In this document: piece after piece, positions 21,319 to 32,304 of the stretch | Layout: each line of letters begins with the position of its first letter | Numbering within the stretch: position 1 is the first letter of the stretch | From: Cyrtodaria siliqua | Taxonomy: Eukaryota > Mollusca > Bivalvia > Adapedonta > Hiatellidae | Assembly (NCBI GenBank): GCA_037043455.1 | Contig: JAWPHD010003262.1 | Span: 1-64,000, forward strand | Length of the DNA stretch: 64,000 nt | Direction of reading: 5' to 3' | Notes under the pieces: model-generated | The model's input: only the letters and a program-made list of their open reading frames with translations | Told to the model about the DNA's origin: nothing | The model's database searches: none | Made by a program: the position numbers and the translations under genes

Positions 21319-21999
21319 AATTTTAAACTGTCCCATTCCCCTAAATATGCCCTAGATCCCTCTCGCAACACCTGATTCAAATTGAATACTCTGCTCGACT
21401 TATATTAACTTTTTATTCTATGTCTTTCTTTTCTTTCAGTCTGCACGTCATGTGGAAGAAGACTCCATGTACACCACTGGCCAGAGTCAATGCTGAAGTT
21501 AATGTTCGCTCAATTATTTGCTTAATAAAGTATACATATGAACTAAAATATTGTCTTTATAATTATGTCTTCCACCACAAAGTGGTAGGTGAGACAGATT
21601 AGATTTGGCCTTTCCGTTCGTCTGTCACAAATCTTGTCTGCGCTACTTGTTGGATTTTGACGAAACTTTGTACAAACTCTTTATTAATTTCTCTGAAGCT
21701 AATTTCATAAAACTTCATACTTTAAATGCCTTTGGTGAAATGATAATCCCTGTTTATTTTGAAGTCAGTAGTTGAAAGGTCCGTTACCATGACCGGAAAA
21801 TGAAAAGTATTGCCCACACAGTTTTTCCTCTTACCTAAAGCAAATTTCATGAAACTTCATTGTTGGACAGTGGAAAGAGGATGATCGTTTGATTTTTAGG
21901 TAAAAGGTCAAGTTCCCTGCAGACATCCACTATCCAAGGATAAGCATATGTTACAACACACATGTTATAATATTAATGGTATAATATATGAATATTTTC

Positions 22000-22103
22000 T
22001 TGCACAATGTTGAATCCAGTAAAACAAGTGGTTTTGTTCACCGATACTGTCGCCTGTGAACCAAACCACTTGTTGTTAAATTACAGGATTCAACAGTGTG
22101 TAA
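22000..22103. repeat. Foldback repeat, about 104 bp
   Basis: CTTGCACAATGTTGAATCC faces GGATTCAACAGTGTGTAAG, and AAACAAGTGGTTTTGTTCAC faces GTGAACCAAACCACTTGTT. The centre is CGATACTGTCGCCT. Both arms are about 45 bases. Confidence 0.75.
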
Positions 22104-22789
22104 GACATATTCCGATCATCCATTTTTTTTTTAAATCATAAATTAAAAAATATATATATTAAAACAAACAAAACATGCTATTTGATGAAAACAGACGTAT
22201 TCAAATTTTCAAAATAGCAATATTCGCAGAATATAGTAGATTTCAACTGCTGAAAACAAACATGTATTTTTTTTCCAGGAAATAATACTTCTATGAATAT
22301 AGTATATATGTTCAGGGAAATGTTTAATATGTCTGTTTTCAAATACTACAAATCGTAACGCACCGCACATGTATATTCAGTATTTACTTTCAATATAGTA
22401 GTGAGTATGACTGCGTTCTGGGACCATATAAATATAAAAGAATAATATATATAAATAAATATATATATAACTATATATGCCCTATAAATATAAACGACCC
22501 GCACTTTTTGGATTCACGCGTACAGTGTTTCACAACACCACAAATCTGGCAAGTGCTCCATTGACACAATGTCATGTCCACGTTTATGTTATGAAATCTT
22601 CGAGTCTACACATAATCATGTTTGTTACCGACAGTAGCATGTATGTTACTCGTCAGTCATTTATTTACTTGGTTAAAGGGACACATACCAATCTTGCTTT
22701 CTTTAAAACTCGAGTCGCCCCCTCAGTTTTAAACGAACAGTTAAAAGAATATACTTCTTTCTGCCTGTTAAACTTATATTAGTTTATCG

Positions 22790-24840
22790 CTTTTTCTGGT
22801 TTCGAAAATTAACTCTGCAACGTATGTTGCCGCCATCATGATTTCATTTTCCGATGTACCGTTGCAACATTGTTTGCTAAAATAAATTGGCCACTCTGAC
22901 ATAAACCCAAAGCATGTATAGATAAAAAACTTAGTGTAAAATACATGAACACATACATTTTAAATATATGTGTTTACATATCGAAATTATATAATTGTTT
23001 CTGTAGCCGGTCGTCTTTCCTTAATGAATATGAATGTTGCCGTCTTTGGGTCGGACGGTCCTGTTACTTAATTAGTACTTGTCTCCGTTTATTGAAATTC
23101 TACATATATACAGATGAGAGATGTATCTATATGATTTTGTTATTATGCTCGCTTCTAAAATGACGAAATAAATCGATTTGAATAAAAGGCGCATTCTCAG
23201 CAATACACAACGTATTGTGTGTACGGGTTGGAGGGGGGAAACCCACGGGGTTGGAGGGATACTACCGTAATGTTGCTCTCATAAATACTGTTAACATACT
23301 ACATCAATAATATAACAACTACTGAACAATGCTGAAATCGATTTATCTTTATAAATGAATTCATAATTCCACAATTTTATTCCGTGCGAAGATCGATTTG
23401 GAACGTCGATTCGGCGTATTTAAACGATTACGGTGTACTTTGTTAATTTTCTGGGGGAAAAAGTACTTGCCTCCGATTTTTTTTATATTTTACATATCTA
23501 AAGAGGAAAGATGTATTTACGCGTACATGCTTTTGTTTTTTTCTCTCGCTTCTAAAATGATGAAATAAATCGAATTTGATTAAAACTGTGCATTAGCAGC
23601 CTAATCAATACGGTATGGAGGGTGGTGTGGTGGAATGAGGGGCGGGGTTGCAGGGATACTACCGTAATGGTGTCCTTGAGAAAAACGGTGAACATTCTAC
23701 TCTAATAATTTATTAAATAATGAACAATGTTGAAATCAATATATCTCTTAAAAAGGATTTCATAATTTCATGGTTTTATATCCCGCGTGTACATTAACTT
23801 CGAAAGGCGATTGTTCATATTTTAGCGAACACGGTGTACTTTGTTAATTTTGGGGAAAAAAAAGTACTTTTTTCTGATTGACTTTAAATTTTGGATTTTA
23901 ATAGTAGACATGTCAATGAACACTATTGTGAAAAAAAATTCATTCTCGCTGTTAAAACTTAATTTTTTTGCATTTTTTTCGGATTCAGAAAATTAGCACT
24001 GCAACATATATTTTCACAATCCTCATTTCCTTTCCCGACGTACCGTTACAATTTTGTTTGTTAAAACCTATTCTGAGCACTCCGGCATAAACCAAAAGCA
24101 TGTATAGATCAGAAATTTAATCTGGAATGCATGGATACATACATTTGAAATATATGTATTGAAATAATGGAATTATTTCATTTATTGTGTACCCGGTCGC
24201 GTCTGTAAATGTATATGCCTTATGCCGTCTCTGAGTCCGTGGGTCATGTTAGTTAATTTTGGGGAAAAAAAAGTACTTGTCTCCGATTTCATTAAAAATT
24301 TGCATATGGACAGAGGAAAGATTTATCTACGCGTACATGCATTTGTTTTTATTCTCGCTTCTAAAATGACAAAATAAATCGATTTTGATTTAAAAGCGCA
24401 TTTTTGACAATTTAAACCTTAAAACAACCTAAATTCATCCCTTTGAAAAATACCTTTAACTATTAATGGGAATTACACGAAGTGTACACCAATTCTGTTC
24501 GACCAATGTAGTTTGTGAATATTATTACTTTAACAACGATCTGTGATGGTGTTTTGTTATACTCACAGTTTATAATAAGAGGTGAAGAAATCTGACCAGT
24601 GACAATTTTCCCGATAATGTCATTTTGTTATCGATTTTATCACGTGACCTTGTTTGATAAATATTCATACGCCATAGGGCTGGCGTTCCTACTGCATTGT
24701 CAGTTGAATACAGTTTACATAACTGGTGTCATTTTGACCGCCATCCTGAAATCTGCTCAAAACGCAGTTTGTTTACGTTTTTTGCGCGTGACAATTTTAA
24801 GTAAATATCCCTCCGCGGCGGCTTGGCGCTCCCACTGCTA
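22790..24840 (+). repeat. Long-unit repeat family E, locus 2 (A-B-B-A arrangement)
   Basis: Type A units at about 22790-23190 and 23975-24415 share ATTAACTCTGCAAC/ATTAGCACTGCAAC, AAAGCATGTATAGAT and CCCGGTCG-type blocks. Type B units at about 23200-23600 and 23610-23970 share AGGGATACTACCGTAATG and CACGGTGTACTTTGTTAATT. All units carry a GGGGAAAAA-AGTACT motif and a TCTCGCTTCTAAAATGA motif. The terminal block 24660-24840 (GTCAGTTGAATACAGTTTAC to CCCTCCGCGGCG) recurs inverted at 55165-55320. Confidence 0.7.
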
Positions 24841-25104
24841 AGGAACTTCAACTCAACTAAATGTCTGATACTGTCGCTTATTTTCTTGATTTGTACATCT
24901 CTATATTGAAAATAGAGAAACAATTAGTAAAAGCTATGACAAAATAAAAGTTCCCAGGTTGAATTTATATTAAAGGGGCTAAAGGCATTCTTGAGGTCTG
25001 TTTAACACGTTTCATGCATCAAACCTAACACAATGTCTACACAGTGTCTTCTTCTGTAGATCCCAGCTGCACGATGCAAAAAGAGGAATTATTTTATATT
25101 CTGT
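24841..25104. other. No gene recognised
   Basis: Contains a TAAAGGGGCTAAAGGCATTCTT sequence at about 24972 reminiscent of the TTAAAGGGACAC MITE end. Nothing else identified. Confidence 0.45.
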
Positions 25105-25760
25105 AGTTTTTAGCTCTACAGGCCAAGGCCAGGTAAGCTTATGAGATGACGAGGTTTCCGTCGTGCGCCCGTCGTCTGTTAATTTTTCTTTATGGGCGCT
25201 CTAGCCCCCACCAACCCCATCCCCCCATTTTTCATTGACCTTTACTAATCTTACACAGTACATGTAGTTATACAAATACTCGAACGTGCACTTTGACCAG
25301 CCAGATACGATTGCTAATATCTGAGTTACCTGTCCTTGAATTATGTCCTTTAACTCGTACTGAAGTTATCTGCTTGAACTTGCAAACATGCATACCTTTA
25401 CCATGTGGGCACTCTATCCCATTCCGTTTTAATCTGATCTGACCCAGATCTTGGACAAGTTCTTGATCCAGTCAGAATCGATTTCTAATAGCTGGGTTAT
25501 CTGCCCTTGAATTGACAAAAATGCATACGCTTACCTTGTGTGCACTCTATCCACATCGTTGTTCATCCTGATCTTAACTAACCCTCGATGTAGCTATATA
25601 TCCATCAGATCTCGGAAGAGTGTTTTGACAAGTCAGATTCGATTGCTTACATGCATACGTTTGCCTTGTGGGCATTATAGCATCGCCATTTTTCACCTGA
25701 TATTAATCAAACTAACATAGTAGTTATATATCCATATGATCTCAAATGATATACGTACTT
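25105..25760 (+). repeat. CCGTC-head tandem repeat family F, locus 1
   Basis: Head TTTTTAGCTCTACAGGCCAAGG then CGTCGTGCGCCCGTCGTC, followed by diverged units containing AGCCAGATACGATTGCTAA, CTGGGTTATCTGCCCTTGAA and related lines. Noncoding. Confidence 0.55.
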
Positions 25761-27789
25761 TATCTTAAATGTTTTTATTGCTGTTCACTTTATCTTAGTG
25801 TTTACTTTATCTTATCCATTTTCTAAAATTGTACATCATCTACTCTTTAAACAACTCGCATTCAGTGGCAACACATCATTTCATTTTCATCTGGGGTACA
25901 ATAACGTGGCAATCAGCGCAAAAAAGCGCAATCAGTTGTGAGTTGTGATTAAAAGCAAAAACCATTAACATGCTGCGCGCATTTGTTTAATTAAGTTAAG
26001 CTGTGGCCTTTAACATGTTTACCAAAATAAATTTACAATTGTTTTCGGGGTAAGTAAGAACATTACGAGGAATATATAAATTACTGTAGCAATCGAGACA
26101 TCTTGATATTTTTCTGGATTACGTGCACAAAGAATTCAACGAAATTGGTTCAGGATTAAAAACGTTAGAGAGCTCACCTGAATCGGTACGAAAAGTCTGA
26201 ATTTTCTGTTTGCTTTATAGAAAACTCGCATCTGCTAAGCAGTCGATTCCCGATCTTGATAACACCAAAAATGTGTTTTGGCCTTTAGGAGGTAGCGTTT
26301 CCTTTAGAGCAGGTCAAACATAGTCTTACCTTTAGAGCAGCAGTAGTTACCTTTAGTGCAGACCTTGTTTGCTACCTTAATTGTAAATTGTTACCATTGG
26401 TTCCAAAAGTGTTACCTTTAGTTCAGCTGTTACCTTATTGACATGGTACAGACGTTTCAGTAATGCCTGCCGTTGCCAGCCGTCGCTTCACTCGTCCTCA
26501 CCCCACGGTGCACGCCCGATACCCATATATGGATATAGGATCGCATGAAATGTGAATGTTCGATGTGAAAAAAGCTTTGAGGACATGTCAAATGCGTATA
26601 ACTATTATCAGCCGAAATATGGGATCATGTAGACCGTGGATGTGAGATTCACATACCCTGATCCAACTCTTGCTGTGCATTACCTGTGCTGTTTACCAAA
26701 CATTATCTTAAAATTAATGTGGTATTACTAAATCGAAAAAAAAACACTCTTAAAAAAATAAATGAATAGGCAAAAAAGGAGCTAGAACTACGAAACTAAA
26801 CAGGTTAAATAAGTCACTCTAAAAGAGAGAAAAAAAACAAGAAGGAGGAAAAGAAGACGAGCAGGAAGTTAGCAGTAAGGTTGCAGATTAGTCTGGCCGT
26901 GTTTCGAGAACAAGAGTTTTCCGGCAGTAGTGACTCCTCGGACCGAAAATGCGTCCGGCCTATAGGTGTCGTGCCATGGCCAGGGTAAATGCAGGTACCC
27001 GGGACCGTCCAGTTTGGCGTCGGCCCAACTGGAAAATATTTGTTCTCAGGATACTGGTTGCCAATGTAGGCGGTAGCCAGGCAAAGCCGTCAGCATGATG
27101 GCTTGCCTGGGAAAACTTGTACTTGTATTCAGGTAACTAAGGGCCTTTCCAAAGCCCGTTGCTGACTGTCACGCAAACACAATTTTGGGGGTCCACATAA
27201 TAATGTGACGCCTACAACAAAAATCGAGACGGGGCCCAGGACCGAACCGTGTCATGGAAGGGCACGTGTCATGAAAGGGCGCGTTCCGGAGTCAATGAGT
27301 TCGGGATCCGGGAATCAACCTTGGGCGTGTTGATCGACGTATTGAAAACATACATTTCAAATATGTCTTTGCTACATGTCATATAACTTGAAAATGTTCA
27401 CTCGATAAGAGGTCAAGTTCATGGAAGATCTTGGCTAACCGGGACGTCGAACGGTTCGGGATTCGGGACTAAGGCTGTTTGGATTCTGGACCAAGGATAC
27501 AGTCCTTGATCCAGTGATTAGCTTTTCATCCCCTTTCCCCATTTTAACTGAGAGATGGAAGGGGGATACAAGGGGGTAAAAGTTGGGGTACCAAATCCCG
27601 GGTAACTTTGGTCCACTCTATACCCACTCACACATCATTATTGTCTTTGAAAATGCTATATCAGATGTTTGGTATTAGAGGAACGGATGGTGTTACATTA
27701 ACAGCCTACATGTTTTACTTTATCGATCGATAATTATTACATTATCGGACAAAGAATGTTACAATATCGATATTAAACGTTTTTATAAC
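25761..27789. other. No gene recognised
   Basis: About 2 kb with no coding signal. Contains short degenerate TTACCTTTAGAGCAG repeats at 26285-26450 and moderately GC-rich sequence at 26900-27320 without recognisable motifs. Confidence 0.5.
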
Positions 27790-28416
27790 AAGGCCAATAG
27801 GGCTTATGCCATGGTCTTTTGTCGGTCGTCTGTCGTATGTCGTCCGTCGTCCGTCCGTCTGTCGTCCGTCGTGCGTTTACTTTTTGATATCAACACTCTA
27901 AAACCTTCATGTTATCAAACTTTAACAGATTATTAATAATATCGAAAGCTCGGACGAGTTTGAAAACCAGTTAGATAGGACCAGTAACAACGGAGGTATT
28001 GCCATTGAATTAACGAACATTGCTAAATGTTGTTTTATCAACACTCTAGCGCCTACATTTTTTATCCGATCTTTACCAAACTGTACCATAGTATTAATAT
28101 CAATTAAAGTTCGGACGATCTCGAGAATCAACTAGATCGGATCAGAAACACCGGAGTTATTGCTCTTGAATTAACGAAAATTGCTATATTTTGTCATGTC
28201 AACACTCTAACGCCTCCATATTTCATTCGATGCTTACCAAGCTTTACCAGATTATTAATATCAATGAAAGCCCGGACAAGTTTGAATACCAGCCAGACTT
28301 TGCTAGATTGTTGATATTGATAACAATTGGCCTTCATTTTTCATCCGATCTTTACCAAACTTTAACAGATTGTTAAGATCAATAAAAGCTGGAAAAAAGT
28401 TTATTAAAATGGTGAC
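27790..28416 (+). repeat. CCGTC-head tandem repeat family F, locus 2
   Basis: Head with GGTCGTCTGTCGTATGTCG and CCGTCCGTC runs (27820-27880), then about four 120-150 bp units. Each has AACACTCTA(A/G)CGCCT, TCATCCGATCTTTACCAAACTTTA-type, GATTATTAATATCAATGAAAGC and ACCAG lines. The Ty3/gypsy element is inserted just after the last unit. Confidence 0.75.
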
Positions 28417-28421
28417 CCTTG

Positions 28422-28605
28422 TGTAATGTTTTGTGTTTACTTATTATTAAATGAAGTACAGCAATTGTCCAGTTACACATTTATTCCGTGTTACAGCTAC
28501 ATGTTAAAATTAGAATCCTCTGTCTTGCATAGCATGTGCTCTTATATAAAACAATACTAGCTTAAGTTGTATATACCAGCTTATAGATATAACACTATCA
28601 TTACA
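28422..28605 (-). repeat. 3' LTR of the Ty3/gypsy element
   Basis: 184 bp, begins TGTAATG and ends CATTACA, so the termini are short inverted repeats. Contains CTTATATAAAAC, read on the plus strand, a plausible TATA-like region. About 95% identical to 32305-32486. Confidence 0.93.
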
Positions 28606-28618
28606 TCCTACCTCTTTT
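28606..28618 (-). other. Polypurine tract
   Basis: The minus strand reads AAAAGAGGTAGGA directly before the 3' LTR, the expected position for priming plus-strand DNA. Confidence 0.7.
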
Positions 28619-29160
28619 GAAATAAAGAATTTATTAACTTATTATGGTCAAATTAAAATAATTATTTAACTGTAATTTTTGAATTCTTAAAATAAAAACT
28701 CTGTTCTGTAGCTAGTCTCTAATGCTACTCTTCGCGTGCATCTGAATGGAATTTCATTCATGTAGATAAACGGTCAACAGCTTATTTCATTCACACTAAC
28801 AATTAAGCAGCCTGACATTAACAATTATAGTGATGTTAATCGGTGTGTTTATATCTAAAAAGCTGTCAAAGAGAATTGTTTTTGTTTCCACAAATATGTT
28901 ACATGTAGTTAGGGCGTAATGCCAACAATGTGATAATCAAAAATAAATAAATGAAACATAATACTTGACAGTTTATAAAGATAATAAGGTGTTCGCCCTC
29001 AATATAACGATGCTAATATTTGTCAAATATTGTAGGTTATCATCTGAATGTGTGTAGCATCAATCCAATGTAGAGAATTCGGCCTTTTTATACAAAACAC
29101 ACTTTATTTTTCCATATGTTTGAGAATAATTTTGATTTTAAACACTTTATTTGTATTTGT

Positions 29161-29508
29161 TTATTCCACAAGTTCACCGTATTTTTGTGGTTTCTTTACT
29201 TCTCTACCACTGCGTGTGAAGTAAGGAGTGTCCTTATTGTCGTAAGAGTTTGTTTGTGCTTCTATTGGTGTTTCCTGATTGGTAGTAGTAGTGGCATCAT
29301 CATCACCATCATCATTAAAGTGGTTGTTCATAGTATTTTCCTCATTTGTGCATATCAAATGTTTGCGATTTCTGCGATATTTCCCCAACTGAGTTTGAAC
29401 ATTGTATGATCTCGGATTTGCGGCTTTATCAATTATAACTCCTGGTTCCCAGTCCATGTTATCATTGCGTTTGATTCGGATCGTGTCACTTGGTTTTAAA
29501 TTTGGCAT
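29161..29508 (-). pseudogene. Ty3/gypsy integrase C-terminal domain and tail
   Basis: 115-residue open frame: MPNLKPSDTIRIKRNDNMDW, then EPGVIIDKAANPRSYNVQT. This is the small SH3-like DNA-binding domain typical at the end of Ty3/gypsy integrases (GDxVRxR...W.xG.V....PRSY.V). An acidic low-complexity stretch (NDDGDDDATTTT) and a terminal TRSGREVKKP motif follow. In the intact family it would continue the integrase frame; here it is separated from the core by a frameshift at about 29515-29655. Confidence 0.8.
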
Positions 29509-29655
29509 GTCTTTACTGTTTCTATCGTATAAGAGTTTTCTTTTTCTTTTTTTCTTGCTTCTTTTTCAGTTTTTCATGAATTTCCCCTTATTTAACGAGT
29601 TTGGGTTTAAGCTGTTTTGTGGTACAGGGTAGTGTTGATCGTAACCTCCTGTTCA

Positions 29656-30270
29656 TTAATAACTGTGCGGTGATGCCAAATTGTTTATAGGAGTCATCCT
29701 GTGGTTGAGAATACTCAAGTACGGATCTTTTCTGTCAGCTTTTGATTTCTTCAGTATGTTTTTCACTGTTTTTACAGTAACTTCTGCTAATCCATTGGAA
29801 GCTGGAAATCTTGGACTAGATGCTGTGTGTACGAATCCCCATTTGTTTGCGAATCGTTTAAATTCTTCTGAAGAATAATTCCGACCATTATCCGATATGA
29901 CCTCAAAAGGTATACCATGACGACTGAAAATTGATTTCATATGTGCTATAACAGTTACCGCCTTCATGTTTTCGAGTTTCGCAATTTCAAAATATCTCGA
30001 TTGATAGTCAACAACCAGCAAATAGTTATCATTGTCCAATGAGAACAAGTCTGTTCCTACAATTTGCCATGGTAATTCTGGAATCGTCGATGGTATCATG
30101 CTTTCTTTTTGGTTTGCATTTCTATGTTCTAAACAAATACTGCATTTTGACACATAATCTTGTATTTGTGCATTTATGCCTGGCCAAAACATTGTCTCTC
30201 TTGCCAGATGTTTTATTTTTTCACACCCCATGTGACCTTCATGTAACTTACTTAACATATCTCCGCGCAA
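29656..30270 (-). pseudogene. Ty3/gypsy integrase core
   Basis: 204 residues. The HHCC zinc domain is LHEGHMGCEKIKHLARETMF, then WPGI and CSIC. The rve core follows with the three acidic catalytic residues in GTDLFSLDN, VISDNGRNYSS and ASNGLAEVTV. Length and motif spacing are as in the family. The frame is lost after NHRMTPINNLASPHSY; the continuation (LMNRRLRSTLP) is in another frame at about 29600-29650. Confidence 0.88.
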
Positions 30271-30284
30271 AGATGAAGGTATAA

Positions 30285-30690
30285 CTATTTTTTTCTCCTT
30301 TCATAATTAGTCCATCTGCATATGAAAGTTCATCTCGGAATACAAAATATTCCGTTATCTCATTGTTGCACTGACTTTTAACTTCAGGCCAACCATCTTG
30401 TATGGTTTCGCGTAATATTTGCAATTTTTTTCATTCAAAGTTTCTTTTCTGACTTTGAACAATTTTTCTTCTGTGATTGGCAGATTACTAACCACTTGAT
30501 GTATGTAGCATTGCAAGTCTGAGTCAAGATAACCATTTTCACTGTCATTCAAATATGCTCTTGATAGCATATCAGCTATGTGAAGTTGACTTCCTGGTTT
30601 GTATGTCAGTATGAAATCCTATATTTGTAAACGTAAAAGCATTCTTTGTAACCTAGGAGGTGCACTGTGCAATGGCTTCTTTAAAAAGTG
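30285..30690 (-). pseudogene. Ty3/gypsy RNase H C-terminus and linker
   Basis: PGSQLHIADMLSRAYLND and the preceding KKPLHSAPPRLQRMLLRLQ (different frame) are the classic end of Ty3 RNase H (RLQRMLLRLQxYDxxxxYxPGxxxxxADxLSRA). The linker with EEKLFKVRKETLNE runs on toward integrase. One stop and one frameshift are visible. Confidence 0.82.
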
Positions 30691-30697
30691 TTGACAC

Positions 30698-30860
30698 GAT
30701 GTGAACAAATCGATCTTACTCTGAATAAAGACAAATGTGTAATAAATGTCAACTCAGTCACATACATATGTCATGTATTGTCAACAGATGGAATCAAACC
30801 GGATCCTAATAAGGTGAAAGCGGCTCAGGAAATGCCGACAAGCCCCAAATCTTGAGATGA
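30698..30860 (+). pseudogene. Inverted RT fragment inside the minus-strand Ty3/gypsy element
   Basis: On the plus strand an open stretch reads LTLNKDKCVINVNSVTYICH, then VLSTDGIKPDPNKVKAAQEM and PTSPKS-stop. This is the RT thumb/connection of the same family (LxxxKCxF....xxxGHxxSxxGIxPDPxKVxAIxxMPxP). It lies opposite to gag, protease, RNase H and integrase on either side, so this segment was inverted and the rest of RT lost. Confidence 0.85.
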
Positions 30861-30879
30861 TTTAAATCCGATAAGAGAA

Positions 30880-31110
30880 ATTTTATTTGATTTCACAACA
30901 TAAAACTCTGTTTCTTTGCCTTAGCATGGCAATACTGTTTTCCCAATGGCTTTCAATTTGTCTCCAGTATAGCGTGATAACTGAGTTTTAGTTGCTGACA
31001 ACTTGGTGCATTTTGATTTCACTTTATCGTAAATATCCTTTGACAAATGTTAGCTTGTGAACCGGTATCTATTTTGAATCGTATATCCATTTTTATTAAC
31101 TTTCAATGTA
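30880..31110 (-). pseudogene. Ty3/gypsy protease remnant
   Basis: MDIRFKIDTGSQANIC contains the aspartic protease DTG catalytic box. After a stop, TKLSATKTQLSRYTGDKLK and an ISLIG segment are found in another frame. It runs straight into the inverted RT fragment. Confidence 0.75.
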
Positions 31111-31189
31111 CAAAAACAACCAATGTCCATCTTGTTCCTTTTATTGACTGTTCCGACGTACAGATAGTCATCATCGCTATCTGACTGTT

Positions 31190-31363
31190 CATTCTATGTG
31201 CAATCATGAATATCCCTTTTTTGATAACTTCTGCAACATTTTGCGAAATGATTTAGTGTTTTACACTTATGACACTTCTGTTGATATGCCGGGCATTGAC
31301 CTTTACTGTGTAGTGATCCGCATTTTCTGCAATGAAATTTGCCCGATTTCACGAGTTTTGGCC
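31190..31363 (-). pseudogene. Ty3/gypsy gag nucleocapsid (zinc knuckles)
   Basis: VKSGKFHCRKCGSLHSKGQC then PAYQQKCHKCKTLNHFAKCC: two CCHC-type knuckles in tandem, out of frame with the gag ORF ending at 31364 (one frameshift). Confidence 0.82.
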
Positions 31364-31978
31364 TTACACTAGTTTCTTTAGGTCTTGCACTTTGATGTTT
31401 CGGTTTCTTTTTGACCGCATCAACCGATGAGCTGAGGAATTTTGCATACTTTGCAGTTGTCTCTTTGATTCCTCATCTGCCCTGCAAAGGGACAATGCCT
31501 TGTCTAGCGTTAATTTATCTTCGCGCAACAACCTTTCTTTAACCTTTTCTGAGCTTATTCCACAAACGACTCTGTCACGTATGAGATCATCTTTAATGTA
31601 ACCAAATTCACAATTTAATGCCATATTCTTTAAGTCTGTCACAAATTGATCTGTTGTTTCACCTTGCAGTAGGTTTCGTGTATTGAAACGATGTCTCTCC
31701 ATTGTAATATTCTTCTTCGGATTGCAATATGTGTCAAACTTTTCAATGTGAGGCGTGATTTTGTCTTTTTGCTCATCAGTAAAGACAAACGTACTGTAAA
31801 TATCACGTCCTTCTTGACCTATTATATATAACAACGCTTTACATTTTTCGATTTCGTTGCTTTTTGGTATTGCGATGTCTAAATATAATAAAATTGTGAA
31901 CTTCCATTTTTGCCATTGCTCTGAAATGTTTCCTTCATGAGAAAAGTTAAACTCCGATGGTTGTTTCAGGTTATCCAT
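31364..31978 (-). pseudogene. Ty3/gypsy gag
   Basis: From MDNLKQPSEFNF (start codon at 31976-31978) the frame encodes a capsid-like region: WQKWKFTILLYLDIA, then FDTYCNPKKNITMERHRFNT and DQFVTDLKNMALNCEFG. These match the usual gag pattern of metazoan Ty3 elements (YCxPxKNxxxERxxFxxxxQxxxExxxxFxxxLxxxxxxCxF). A longer open frame running up to 32239 is a chance fusion with the SINE inserted upstream. Confidence 0.85.
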
Positions 31979-31984
31979 GATTGA

Positions 31985-32249
31985 ATTGAATTGGATTTTA
32001 TAGTCGCACCAACAGCTAAGGTCATATGGCGACTTCCCAGCTTCCACTGGTGGAGAAAGATCCCAGGTGACCCTTCGGGCAATTTTCGTGCACGGGCGGG
32101 CACCTGGGTAGAACCAACGACGTTCCGCAAGCCAGCTGGATAGCTTCCTCACATAAAGATTCCAAGGCCCCTGAGGGATCGAACCTACAGCGGTGAGGGG
32201 CAAGTGATTGCAAGTCAGAGACTCTAACCACTCGGCCACGGACGCCCCC
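31985..32249 (-). repeat. SINE nested in the Ty3/gypsy element, 13-bp target duplication
   Basis: Minus-strand tRNA-like head (GTGGCCGAGTGGTTAGAG A box; GGTTCGATCC B box), then TTCTACCCAGG and TCTTTCTCCACCA V-like core, and an (ATTCA)n-like tail. Perfect 13-bp duplications TATCCATGATTGA flank it (31972-31984, 32250-32262). It duplicated the gag start codon region. Confidence 0.88.
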
Positions 32250-32291
32250 TATCCATGATTGACAATAATTATTCTTATTTACGTTGTTTTT

Positions 32292-32304
32292 ACTTCTGAC
32301 ACCA
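32292..32304 (-). other. Primer binding site, tRNA-Leu type
   Basis: Directly next to the 5' LTR the minus strand reads TGGTGTCAGAAGT. It is complementary over 13 bases to the 3' end of animal tRNA-Leu(CAG) (ACTTCTGACA plus CCA), as I recall that tRNA. Confidence 0.85.

Larger units (their letters stand above)
18660..21560 (+). ncRNA. Candidate spliced noncoding transcript 2 (three exon-like segments)
   Basis: A relatively GC-rich segment ends at a donor (ATCAAG|gtattt, 19021). A 103-base segment at 19932-20034 lies between ttgttttcag and GGAG|gtaaga. A last segment starts at 21440 after ttcttttctttcag and has AATAAA at 21534-21539. The middle segment is stopped in all three frames, so a protein is unlikely. 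The only open frame in the first segment (18697-18927) has no recognised motif. Confidence 0.3.

Noticed and set aside
31364..32239. A single 291-residue protein
   Set aside because: Its first about 85 codons are a SINE flanked by a 13-bp target duplication; only the rest is gag.
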